64,000 bases of DNA, taken from Pseudomonas tructae. GTDB taxonomy: Bacteria; Pseudomonadota; Gammaproteobacteria; Pseudomonadales; Pseudomonadaceae. A program made the translations under genes and the position numbers. Positions 22,479-29,988 of the stretch are shown here, in pieces (the first letter of the stretch is position 1; every line of letters starts with the position of its first letter). The stretch covers positions 1,312,501 through 1,376,500 of the forward strand of contig NZ_CP035952.1 in NCBI RefSeq assembly GCF_004214895.1, in the 5' to 3' direction. The notes under the pieces were generated by a model. The model had not been told where the DNA came from. It made no database searches and saw only the letters and a list, made by a program, of their open reading frames with translations.

Positions 22479-23621
22479 GTGATCGGTTGGAAACATGCAG
22501 CAGTGCTGACCCTGGCCCTTCTGGCCGTGGGTTGCAGCAGCAACAGCAAAAAGGAATTGCCGCCGGCCGAACTCACCAAGTTCACCGAAGAGGTGGTCCT
22601 CAAGAAGCAGTGGAGCCGCTCGATCGGTGACGGTCAGGGCGAAACCTTCAACATGCTGGTGCCGGCGATCGAAAACGAGCGTATCTACGCGGCCGATGTG
22701 ACCGGCGTGGTCATGGCGCTGGATCGCAGCAACGGCGACGTGGTCTGGAAGAAGGACCTGGAGTTGCCAGTTTCCGGCGCCGTTGGCGTGGGCTACGGCC
22801 TGGTCATGCTCGGTACCCTCAAGGGCGAAGTGATTGCCCTGGATGCCAGCACCGGTGAAGAACGCTGGCGCTCGCGCGTTACCAGTGAAGTGCTGGCGCC
22901 GCCGGCTACCAACGGTGACGTGGTGGTGGTACAGACTCAGGACGACCGCGTGATCGGTCTGGATGCCAGCACCGGCGACCGTCGCTGGATCTACGAAAGC
23001 ACCCCGGCAGTACTGACCCTGCGCGGTACTGGCGCCCCGATCGTGACCAACCGCCTGGCCGTTGCTGGTCTGTCGACGGGTAAAGTGGTTGCCCTCGACA
23101 CCCAGAACGGCGCGCCGGTCTGGGAGCAGCGTGTGGCCATCCCGCAAGGTCGCTCGGAGCTTGACCGGGTTGTGGACATCGACGGCGGCCTGCTGCTGTC
23201 CGGCGGTACCCTGTACGTCTCCAGCTACCAGGGCCGTGTTGCAGGCCTTGATCTGGAAAGCGGCCGGATGTTGTGGCAGCGTGATGCTTCCAGCTACGCC
23301 GGTGTGGCCCAGGGCTTCGGTAACGTCTACGTGAGCCTGGCTTCGGGCACCGTCGAAGGTATCGACGAGCGTTCCTCCAGCGCCCTGTGGAGCAATGACT
23401 CGCTGGCACGCCGCCAACTGTCGGCGCCGGAAGTGTTCTCCAGCTACGTCGCGGTGGGTGACCTGGAAGGTTACTTGCACCTGCTCAGCCAGGTCGATGG
23501 TCGTTTCGTCGGTCGTGAGCGTATCGACAGCGATGGCCTGCGCGCCCGTCCACTGGTGGTGGGTGACACCATCTATGTGTACGGCAACAGCGGCAAGCTC
23601 GAGGCGCTGACCATCCGCTGA
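22479..23621 (+). CDS. bamB: Outer membrane protein assembly factor BamB
   Basis: BamB is the beta-propeller lipoprotein of the BAM complex that inserts outer-membrane beta-barrels. The 380-residue protein has a lipoprotein signal (lipobox LAVGC, Cys near residue 19) and repeated PQQ-like propeller blades (for example GVVMALDRSNGDVVWKKDL and GKVVALDTQNGAPVWEQRV). GTG 22479 is preferred because AAAGGGG lies about ten bases upstream; an in-frame ATG at 22470 overlaps the previous gene and lies too close to that sequence. Confidence 0.94.
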   Translation: MIGWKHAAVLTLALLAVGCSSNSKKELPPAELTKFTEEVVLKKQWSRSIGDGQGETFNMLVPAIENERIYAADVTGVVMALDRSNGDVVWKKDLELPVSGAVGVGYGLVMLGTLKGEVIALDASTGEERWRSRVTSEVLAPPATNGDVVVVQTQDDRVIGLDASTGDRRWIYESTPAVLTLRGTGAPIVTNRLAVAGLSTGKVVALDTQNGAPVWEQRVAIPQGRSELDRVVDIDGGLLLSGGTLYVSSYQGRVAGLDLESGRMLWQRDASSYAGVAQGFGNVYVSLASGTVEGIDERSSSALWSNDSLARRQLSAPEVFSSYVAVGDLEGYLHLLSQVDGRFVGRERIDSDGLRARPLVVGDTIYVYGNSGKLEALTIR

Positions 23622-23653
23622 GGCTATGCTTGAGGCCATGCCGGCCTCGGGCT

Positions 23654-23713
23654 GCGGCACTTCGGGTGCCGCTCGAACTCCGGCCGCTGCTATGCAGCGG
23701 CCTTTGTATTTTT
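23654..23713 (+). terminator. Tandem hairpins after bamB, second one an intrinsic terminator
   Basis: A first hairpin at 23654-23672 (GCGGCAC / GTGCCGC with loop TTCGG) is followed by a perfect 9-bp hairpin at 23682-23702 (GGCCGCTGC / GCAGCGGCC, loop TAT) and a T-rich tail. This should uncouple der from the hisS-bamB unit. Confidence 0.85.
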
Positions 23714-23737
23714 TGAATTTATGCAGTGGAGAGCCGA

Positions 23738-25201
23738 ATGGTTCCCGTAATCGCCCTGGTGGGCCGACCGAACGTCGGTAAATCCACCATGTTCAACCGC
23801 CTGACCAGGACCCGCGACGCCATCGTCGGCGACCTGTCCGGGCTGACCCGAGACCGCCAGTACGGTGAAGCAAGCTGGCAAGGTCGTTCGTACATCCTGG
23901 TCGACACCGGCGGTATTTCCGGTGACGAGCACGGCATGGACGAGAAGATGGCCGAGCAGTCGCTGATGGCCATCGAAGAAGCCGATGTGGTGCTGTTCCT
24001 GGTCGATGCCCGTGCTGGCCTGACCGCCGCTGACCAGATGATTTCCGAGCACCTGCGCAAGCGCAACAAACGCTCGGTTCTGGTGGCGAACAAGATCGAC
24101 AATATCGATCCGAACACCGCGATCGCCGAGTTCTCGCCGTTGGGTATGGGCAACGCCATTGGCGTGGCCGGCGCTCAAGGCCGTGGCGTCAACAACCTGC
24201 TGGAAGCCGTGCTCAGCGACTTCCCGCGGGACAATGCCGACGAAGAAATCGACACCGACGTCGCCGAAGGCGAGGAAGCGGTACGCATTCCTGGCCCGAG
24301 CGAAAAAGACGGGATCAAGATCGCCATCATCGGCCGGCCGAACGTCGGCAAGTCGACCCTGGTCAACCGCATGCTCGGTGAAGACCGGGTCATCGTCTAT
24401 GACCAGCCTGGCACTACCCGCGACAGTATCTACATTCCCTTCGAGCGTAACGAAGAGAAGTACACCCTGATCGACACGGCCGGGGTGCGCAAGCGCGGCA
24501 AGATCCACGAAGAAGTCGAGAAGTTCTCCGTGGTCAAGACCCTGCAGGCGATCAAGGACGCCAACGTGGTGATCTTCGTCATGGACGCCCGTGAAGGCGT
24601 GGTCGACCATGACCTGAACCTGCTGGGCTTTGCCCTGGAAGCGGGCCGCGCCATCGTCATCGCCCTGAACAAGTGGGACGGCATGCAGCCCGGTGAGCGC
24701 GACTATGTGAAGACCGAGCTGGAGCGCCGGCTGTTCTTCGTCGACTTCGCCGACATCCACTTCATCTCGGCGCTGCACGGCACTGGCGTGGGCAACCTGT
24801 ACCAGTCGGTGCAGAACTCGTTCAAGTCGGCGGTCACCCGCTGGCCGACCAGCCGCCTGACCCAGATCCTCGAGGACGCAGTCAGCGAGCACCAGCCACC
24901 GTTGGTCAACGGCCGTCGGATCAAGCTGCGCTATGCCCACCTGGGTGGCGCCAACCCGCCGATCATCGTGATCCACGGCAACCAGGTCGAGAAGGTGCCC
25001 AAGTCTTACTCGCGCTATCTGGAAAACACCTACCGCCGGGTGCTCAAGCTGGTCGGTACGCCGATTCGCATCGAGTACAAAGGCAGCGAAAACCCGTACG
25101 AAGGCAACAAGAACACGCTGACCGACCGCCAGGTCAACAAGAAGCGTCGCTTGATGTCGCACCACAAGAAGGCCGAGAAAAAGCGTAAAGACAAGCGCTA
25201 A
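23738..25201 (+). CDS. der: Ribosome biogenesis GTPase Der (EngA)
   Basis: Der has two tandem GTPase domains and acts in maturation of the 50S subunit. The 487-residue protein shows GRPNVGKST twice (about residues 8-16 and 200-208), DTGG / NKID in domain 1 and [11 protein letters not shown] / NKWDGM in domain 2, then a KH-like C-terminal domain ending in a Lys/Arg-rich tail. ATG 23738 ([17 protein letters not shown]) is chosen over an in-frame start four codons upstream; GGAGAGCCGA precedes it. Confidence 0.97.
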   Translation: MVPVIALVGRPNVGKSTMFNRLTRTRDAIVGDLSGLTRDRQYGEASWQGRSYILVDTGGISGDEHGMDEKMAEQSLMAIEEADVVLFLVDARAGLTAADQMISEHLRKRNKRSVLVANKIDNIDPNTAIAEFSPLGMGNAIGVAGAQGRGVNNLLEAVLSDFPRDNADEEIDTDVAEGEEAVRIPGPSEKDGIKIAIIGRPNVGKSTLVNRMLGEDRVIVYDQPGTTRDSIYIPFERNEEKYTLIDTAGVRKRGKIHEEVEKFSVVKTLQAIKDANVVIFVMDAREGVVDHDLNLLGFALEAGRAIVIALNKWDGMQPGERDYVKTELERRLFFVDFADIHFISALHGTGVGNLYQSVQNSFKSAVTRWPTSRLTQILEDAVSEHQPPLVNGRRIKLRYAHLGGANPPIIVIHGNQVEKVPKSYSRYLENTYRRVLKLVGTPIRIEYKGSENPYEGNKNTLTDRQVNKKRRLMSHHKKAEKKRKDKR

Positions 25202-25206
25202 AAATC

Positions 25207-25264
25207 ATCGCGGGGCAAGCCCGCTCCCACAGAGCGTTCTGTAGGAGCGGGCTTGCCCCGCGAT
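25207..25264. repeat. REP element pair
   Basis: Two REP copies in inverted arrangement, here with the ATCGCGGGGCAAGCCCGCTC copy first, are separated by about 12 bases. The pair starts five bases after the der stop and can fold as a large hairpin at the mRNA 3' end. Confidence 0.9.
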
Positions 25265-25345
25265 TGGCCTGCGACCGTTACAACCTTTTTCCTGCCCAAT
25301 CAATCCGCTATGCTCGACCTCTGACCGCCCAGGAAAGAGGGTTCC

Positions 25346-26494
25346 ATGATCAGCAGCAAGTTGCCGAATGTCGGCACGACCATCTTTACCACCATGTCCC
25401 AGCTCGCCGCGCAAACCGGCGCCTTGAACCTGTCCCAGGGGTTCCCCGATTTCAACGGCCCGCAAGCATTGCTCGATGCGGTTGGCCGGCATGTCAGTGC
25501 CGGGCACAACCAGTACAGCCCCATGACCGGCCTACCGGCATTGCGCGAGCAAGTGGCCGGCAAGATCGCCCGCAGCTATGGCGTCAGTGTCGATGCCGAC
25601 AACGAAATCACCATCACCCCCGGCGCCACCGAAGCGATCTTCTGTGCCATCCAGGCGGTGATTCGTGTGGGCGATGAGGTCATCGTTTTCGACCCCAGCT
25701 ATGACAGCTATGAGCCCTCGGTGGAACTGGCCGGCGGACGTTGCGTGCATGTGCAACTGACTGATGGCGCGTTTGCCATCGACTGGCAGAAGCTCACGGA
25801 TGCCTTGAGCCCGCGCACGCGGATGATCATCATCAATTCGCCACATAACCCCAGCGGCGCGCTGATCAGCCGTGATGACCTGGACAAGCTGGCGTTACTG
25901 ATTGCCGAGCGTGATATCTATCTGATCAGCGACGAAGTCTACGAGCACCTGGTGTTCGACGGTGTCCAGCATGCCAGCGTGCTGGCCCATGAAGCGCTGT
26001 ATCAGCGTGCTTTCGTGGTCAGCTCGTTCGGCAAGACCTACCACGTCACCGGTTGGAAAACGGGCTATGTGGTGGCGCCGCCGGCCCTTAGCGCTGAATT
26101 GCGCAAGGTCCACCAGTACGTCAACTTTTGCGGGGTGACGCCGCTGCAATGGGCGCTGGCCGACTTCATGGCCGCACACCCTGAGCACGTTGAAGAGCTG
26201 CCAGCGTTCTATCAAACCAAACGTGACCTTTTTTGCGAGCTGCTGGCGTCATCTCGTTTTCAGTTCAAGCCCACACCGGGTACTTACTTTCAGTTGGTGG
26301 ATTACTCGCAGATTCGCCCGGACTTGAACGATGTCGACATGGCGCTGTGGCTGACCCGTGAGCACGGCGTGGCGACCATCCCGGTGTCGGTGTTCTACCA
26401 GCAACCCATCCCCGAGCAGCGCCTGGTGCGCCTGTGCTTTGCCAAACGCGAGGAGACGCTGCGTCAGGCAGCGGAGAAGTTATGCGCGATCTGA
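25346..26494 (+). CDS. PLP-dependent aminotransferase (glutamine transaminase K / methionine aminotransferase type)
   Basis: This fold-type I aminotransferase most resembles YbdL/KAT-type enzymes, which use glutamine or methionine and 2-oxo acids. The 382-residue protein has the start KLPNVGTTIFTTMSQLAAQTGALNLSQGFPDF, NSPHNPSGA near residue 162, the PLP-lysine region SFGKTYHVTGWKTGYV (about 229-244) and the carboxylate-binding Arg in RLCFAKRE. GAAAGAGGG precedes ATG 25346. Its last 13 bases overlap the next gene, an omega-amidase, so it probably makes 2-oxoglutaramate or 2-oxo-4-methylthiobutanoate for that partner. Substrate is inferred from the pairing. Confidence 0.88.
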   Translation: MISSKLPNVGTTIFTTMSQLAAQTGALNLSQGFPDFNGPQALLDAVGRHVSAGHNQYSPMTGLPALREQVAGKIARSYGVSVDADNEITITPGATEAIFCAIQAVIRVGDEVIVFDPSYDSYEPSVELAGGRCVHVQLTDGAFAIDWQKLTDALSPRTRMIIINSPHNPSGALISRDDLDKLALLIAERDIYLISDEVYEHLVFDGVQHASVLAHEALYQRAFVVSSFGKTYHVTGWKTGYVVAPPALSAELRKVHQYVNFCGVTPLQWALADFMAAHPEHVEELPAFYQTKRDLFCELLASSRFQFKPTPGTYFQLVDYSQIRPDLNDVDMALWLTREHGVATIPVSVFYQQPIPEQRLVRLCFAKREETLRQAAEKLCAI

Positions 26495-27273
26495 GTGCTC
26501 TGCCCAATCTGAAAGTGGCTCTGGTTCAGACTACCCTGGCCTGGCAGGATCGCCTGGCCAACTACGAACATTTCGAAACGCTACTGGAGCAGGCCCGTGG
26601 CGCTGACCTGATTGTCCTTCCGGAAATGTTCACCACCGGCTTTTCCATGGACTCCGAAAGCCTGGCCGAGCCTGAGAATGGCCCGACCTACAAGTGGCTC
26701 AAGAGCCAGGCCAAGAAGCTCGATGCCGTGGTCACCGGCAGCGTGATTATCCAGGCCGCTGATGGCAGCCACCGCAACCGCCTGCTGTGGGCCCGGCCTG
26801 ATGGCGAGATTCTGTTCTACGACAAACGCCACCTGTTTCGCATGGCCGGTGAACACAAGCACTACACCCCGGGTGAGCGTCAGGTGCAGTTCGAGCTCAA
26901 GGGCTGGCGGGTACGACCATTGATTTGCTACGACCTGCGTTTTCCGGTGTGGAGCCGCGACGCTCAGGACACCGATTTGTTGCTGTACACCGCCAACTGG
27001 CCCGCGGCCCGGCGTCAGCACTGGAATCGCCTGCTGCCGGCGCGGGGTATCGAAAACCTGTGTTATGTGGCGGCAGTCAACCGTGTGGGTACTGACGGCA
27101 AGGGCTTTGCCTATACTGGCGACAGCCAGGTGCTGGACTTCCAGGGTGAGAGCCTGCTCGGTGCAGGGGAGGCGGACGGGGTATTCACCGTGGTGCTCAG
27201 TGCGGCGGACCTTGCGGCCTACCGTACGCGGTTTCCGGCCAATCTGGATGCTGATACCTTCGATCTGCATTGA
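26482..27273 (+). CDS. Omega-amidase / nitrilase-family hydrolase (YafV, NIT2-like)
   Basis: Omega-amidases hydrolyse 2-oxoglutaramate and 2-oxosuccinamate, the toxic by-products of glutamine and asparagine transamination. The 263-residue protein has the nitrilase Glu-Lys-Cys triad: Glu in VLPEMFTTGFS (about residue 45), Lys in YDKRHLFRMAGEHKHY (about 115) and Cys in PLICYDLRFPVWSRD (about 152). ATG 26482 (MRDLSALPNLKVALVQ) lies inside the end of the aminotransferase gene, so the two are translationally coupled. Confidence 0.9.
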   Translation: MRDLSALPNLKVALVQTTLAWQDRLANYEHFETLLEQARGADLIVLPEMFTTGFSMDSESLAEPENGPTYKWLKSQAKKLDAVVTGSVIIQAADGSHRNRLLWARPDGEILFYDKRHLFRMAGEHKHYTPGERQVQFELKGWRVRPLICYDLRFPVWSRDAQDTDLLLYTANWPAARRQHWNRLLPARGIENLCYVAAVNRVGTDGKGFAYTGDSQVLDFQGESLLGAGEADGVFTVVLSAADLAAYRTRFPANLDADTFDLH

Positions 27274-27278
27274 GCCCG

Positions 27279-27328
27279 ATCGCGGGGCAAGCCCGCTCCT
27301 ACGGTAGGAGCGGGCTTGCCCCGCGAAT
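27279..27328. repeat. REP element pair, nearly fused
   Basis: ATCGCGGGGCAAGCCCGCTC and GGAGCGGGCTTGCCCCGCGA are separated by only about five bases, forming an almost perfect 48-base palindrome between the converging omega-amidase gene and piuB. The last bases reach the piuB stop codon. Confidence 0.9.
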
Positions 27329-29907
27329 CAGTACACATCCCGCCGATAGCGCCCAAGCTCAATCAGCCTTTCAACCTCGGCTACCCCGAGCACCTCGTTG
27401 AGCACCTCATCCACGCCGCTGGCCATGCCCTGCAAACTGCCGCAAATGTAGATCGACGCGCCCTGATCCAGCCAGCGCCGCAACTCTGGCGCCTGTTCGC
27501 GTAGACGGTCCTGGACATAGACCTTGTGGCTCTGGTCGCGAGAGAAGGCCAGGTCCAGCCGCGCCAGGTCACCACTGTGTTGCCAGCCTTGCAGCTCCAG
27601 CGCGCAGAGGAAGTCATAGGCCTGGTTGCGCTCGCCGAACAGCAACCAGTTGCGCTGCTCGCCGGCTACGATGCGCGCCTTGAGCAGGCTTCGTAGCCCG
27701 GCAAGGCCAGTGCCGTTGCCGATCAGGATCATCGGCGTTGCCGCTGCCGGCAGGTGGAAACCATTGTTGCGACGCAGGCGCAGGCTGACGCTGTTATCCA
27801 CAGCCAGGTGCTCGGTCAGCCAGCCGGAACAAAGCCCCACGCTGCCATCGCTGTGGCGTTCCTGACGGACGATCAGTTCCAGCACGCCATCGCTGGCGAT
27901 CGAGGCAATCGAGTATTCCCGCGCTGCCAACGGGATCAGTGCATCGACCAGGGCCTGGGCGTGCAGCCCGACCAGATGTTCGCGGCTCTTGGGCAGTTGC
28001 CGGCTGGCCAGGGCTTGCAGCAGGCTCTCGCGCAGGCCGTCGACCTGTACCGGTGCTTCGCCATCAAGGCCCAGCCCTTTGAGGAATAGCTCAAGGCTTG
28101 CGGTGCTGTTGCGCGGCAGGATCTCCACCAGGTCGCCGGCCTGCCATTGCGCTGGTTGTTCAGGCTTGAGGCCGAGCAGGTAGACCGCCGAACCCTGACT
28201 GCCAGGGTTCATCAATGTGCGACTGAGCAAGCGCCAGTTGCCGAACTCGGGAGCTTGCCAGGCCGCTGGCGGCGCGCTCCCGGTCAACTGTGCCAACTGC
28301 TGTTGCCAGTGTTGCAGGGCGGCTGGGTCGGCGCTGTCGACTTCAACCGGAGCGAAGGCGCTGGTCGCCCCGCGTTCGCCAAGCCAGGCCTGCAGGCGGC
28401 GGGCGAAGCCGCAAAAGTCCGGGTACTGGCGATCACCCAGGGCGAGCAGGGCATAGCTCAGGTTACCCAGGGCCCAGGGCTGGCCAAGCACCTTGCGTTC
28501 GAATCCGCGAGCGCTGTCGGGCGCTTCGCCATCGCCGAAGGTACTGACCACGAACAGGGCCTTTTGCGCCTGTTTCAGGTCGTGTTCGGTGAGTTCGGTC
28601 AAAGGCCGTACCTGCACCGGCAAACCTGCTGCCTGCAATTGTCCGGCACTCTGCCAGGCCAGTTGCTCGGCAAAGCCACTCTGGCTGGCAAAACCAACCA
28701 GCCAGCTGTCACTTTGCCCGTTTGTTGGCGCAAGGTTGCCGCGTGCGGCACGGACCTGGCGTTTCTTGCGCCGACGATCGAGGTAGAGCAGCCAGCCGGT
28801 GACGAAGAACAACGGCATGCTCAGGCTGGCGATGGTCACCAGGATGCGCCCGGTCAGGCCGAAGTAGCTGCCCACGTGCAGGGCATAGACGCTGGCCAGC
28901 AGCTGCGCCTTGAACGACTTGTCGGCATAGCGCTCGTGCTTTTTCACCTGGCCACTGGCCGGGTCGAGGCTCAGGCTGTTGAGGGCGCGTTCGTGTTCGG
29001 CGCCTTCAAGCAGGTAGAAGATCATCGCCGGTTGCCCGCCCGCTGGCGGCAGGCGCAAGTTGTAACTGGTCATCCCGGGGCCTGCGGCCGCTTTCAGGTT
29101 GGTCCAGACAGCGTCGTAATCGACCACCAGGGGTTTGCTGTCCTTGCCCGGGGCGCCGCCAGGGCGCCCGCCGCGAGCTTCGCCGCGCTTGTGCTGCTCG
29201 CCCGCGGCAGGGGCATCGCCCAGCAGTTTGTTCAGGCCTTCGCGGTACCATTCGTAGGACCAGAACAGGCCGGTGAGGGCGAACAACAGATAGAACAACA
29301 GGCACCAGGTGCCGGCTACGGCGTGCAGGTCCCAGTTGAAGGCACGCCCCTTTTTCGCCCACTCCAGGGTCAGCCAGACCCGCCAGTTCAGTGCTTTGCG
29401 CGGCCAGCGCAAGTACAGCCCGGACAGGCAGAAGAAAATCAGCATCAAGGTACAGGCGCCGGTGATCTGCCGGCCGGTGTCACCCATGGCCAGGAAGCGG
29501 TGCAACTGGAGCATCAGGTCGAAGAACGCCTGGCCACCGACCTCACCCTGCAACTTGCCGGTGTAGGGGTCGGCATAACGCATCAGGCCCCGGCGTTCGC
29601 CCGGGGCAGGGGTGAAGAACACCCGCGCCGCTTTGTCCTGGTCGGCCTGGATCCAGAGCATGGCGATCTTGTCGCCCTGTTCTGCCTCTATACGCCGAAC
29701 CAGCTCGGGCATCGGCAGTACACCTTCCTGGCGCACCTCGACTTTGAGCACGTCAGGGTTGCACAGCTGCAACAGCTCGTCCTGGAACGACCAGGCAGCG
29801 CCGGTAATTCCCATCAGGGCCAGCACCAGACCTGCGGTGATACCGAAGAACCAGTGCAGTTGAAACAGGGATTTCTTCACCACATCAACCACCTTGTCGT
29901 GTCGCAA
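27328..29907 (-). CDS. piuB: PiuB-like PepSY membrane / flavodoxin / FAD-NADPH reductase fusion
   Basis: This is a probable ferric-siderophore reductase of the iron-uptake locus. It joins a PepSY-type membrane region (about residues 1-385, with helices near 14-34, 145-165, 195-220 and 350-370), a flavodoxin-like domain (about 400-545, GFASQSGFAEQLA), and a sulfite-reductase-alpha-type FAD/NAD(P)H domain (about 560-859, YSIASIASDG, LIGNGTGLAGLRSLL, YICGSLQGMA). The Gly/Arg-rich stretch GGRPGGAPGK (about 250) lies in a periplasmic loop. The start is uncertain: TTG at 29907 or a GTG at 29892. PiuB proteins adjoin the TonB receptor PiuA; electron transfer to periplasmic Fe(III)-siderophore is inferred. 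Confidence 0.85.
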   Translation of the reverse strand: MRHDKVVDVVKKSLFQLHWFFGITAGLVLALMGITGAAWSFQDELLQLCNPDVLKVEVRQEGVLPMPELVRRIEAEQGDKIAMLWIQADQDKAARVFFTPAPGERRGLMRYADPYTGKLQGEVGGQAFFDLMLQLHRFLAMGDTGRQITGACTLMLIFFCLSGLYLRWPRKALNWRVWLTLEWAKKGRAFNWDLHAVAGTWCLLFYLLFALTGLFWSYEWYREGLNKLLGDAPAAGEQHKRGEARGGRPGGAPGKDSKPLVVDYDAVWTNLKAAAGPGMTSYNLRLPPAGGQPAMIFYLLEGAEHERALNSLSLDPASGQVKKHERYADKSFKAQLLASVYALHVGSYFGLTGRILVTIASLSMPLFFVTGWLLYLDRRRKKRQVRAARGNLAPTNGQSDSWLVGFASQSGFAEQLAWQSAGQLQAAGLPVQVRPLTELTEHDLKQAQKALFVVSTFGDGEAPDSARGFERKVLGQPWALGNLSYALLALGDRQYPDFCGFARRLQAWLGERGATSAFAPVEVDSADPAALQHWQQQLAQLTGSAPPAAWQAPEFGNWRLLSRTLMNPGSQGSAVYLLGLKPEQPAQWQAGDLVEILPRNSTASLELFLKGLGLDGEAPVQVDGLRESLLQALASRQLPKSREHLVGLHAQALVDALIPLAAREYSIASIASDGVLELIVRQERHSDGSVGLCSGWLTEHLAVDNSVSLRLRRNNGFHLPAAATPMILIGNGTGLAGLRSLLKARIVAGEQRNWLLFGERNQAYDFLCALELQGWQHSGDLARLDLAFSRDQSHKVYVQDRLREQAPELRRWLDQGASIYICGSLQGMASGVDEVLNEVLGVAEVERLIELGRYRRDVY

Positions 29908-29941
29908 ATGCGAATGCGACGCACATTATGCCTTGATACAC

Positions 29942-29975
29942 AAAAGCCCCGTTCACCTAAATGAACGGGGCTTGC
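29942..29975 (-). terminator. Terminator after piuA
   Basis: The inverted repeat AAGCCCCGTTCA / TGAACGGGGCTT (29944-29973) is followed on the minus strand by a T-rich tract. It ends piuA transcription and separates it from piuB on the same strand. Confidence 0.88.
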
Positions 29976-29988
29976 CAGTCAGCGTCTG

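Noticed and set aside
29885..29935. Possible Fur box in the piuB leader (GCAAATGCGAATGCGACGC on plus)
   Set aside because: Only about 9 of 19 positions match the consensus, too weak to list as a site.
28147..29964. A 605-codon open frame on the plus strand, antisense to piuB
   Set aside because: The minus-strand frame has flavodoxin and reductase motifs; the antisense product is low complexity without family features.
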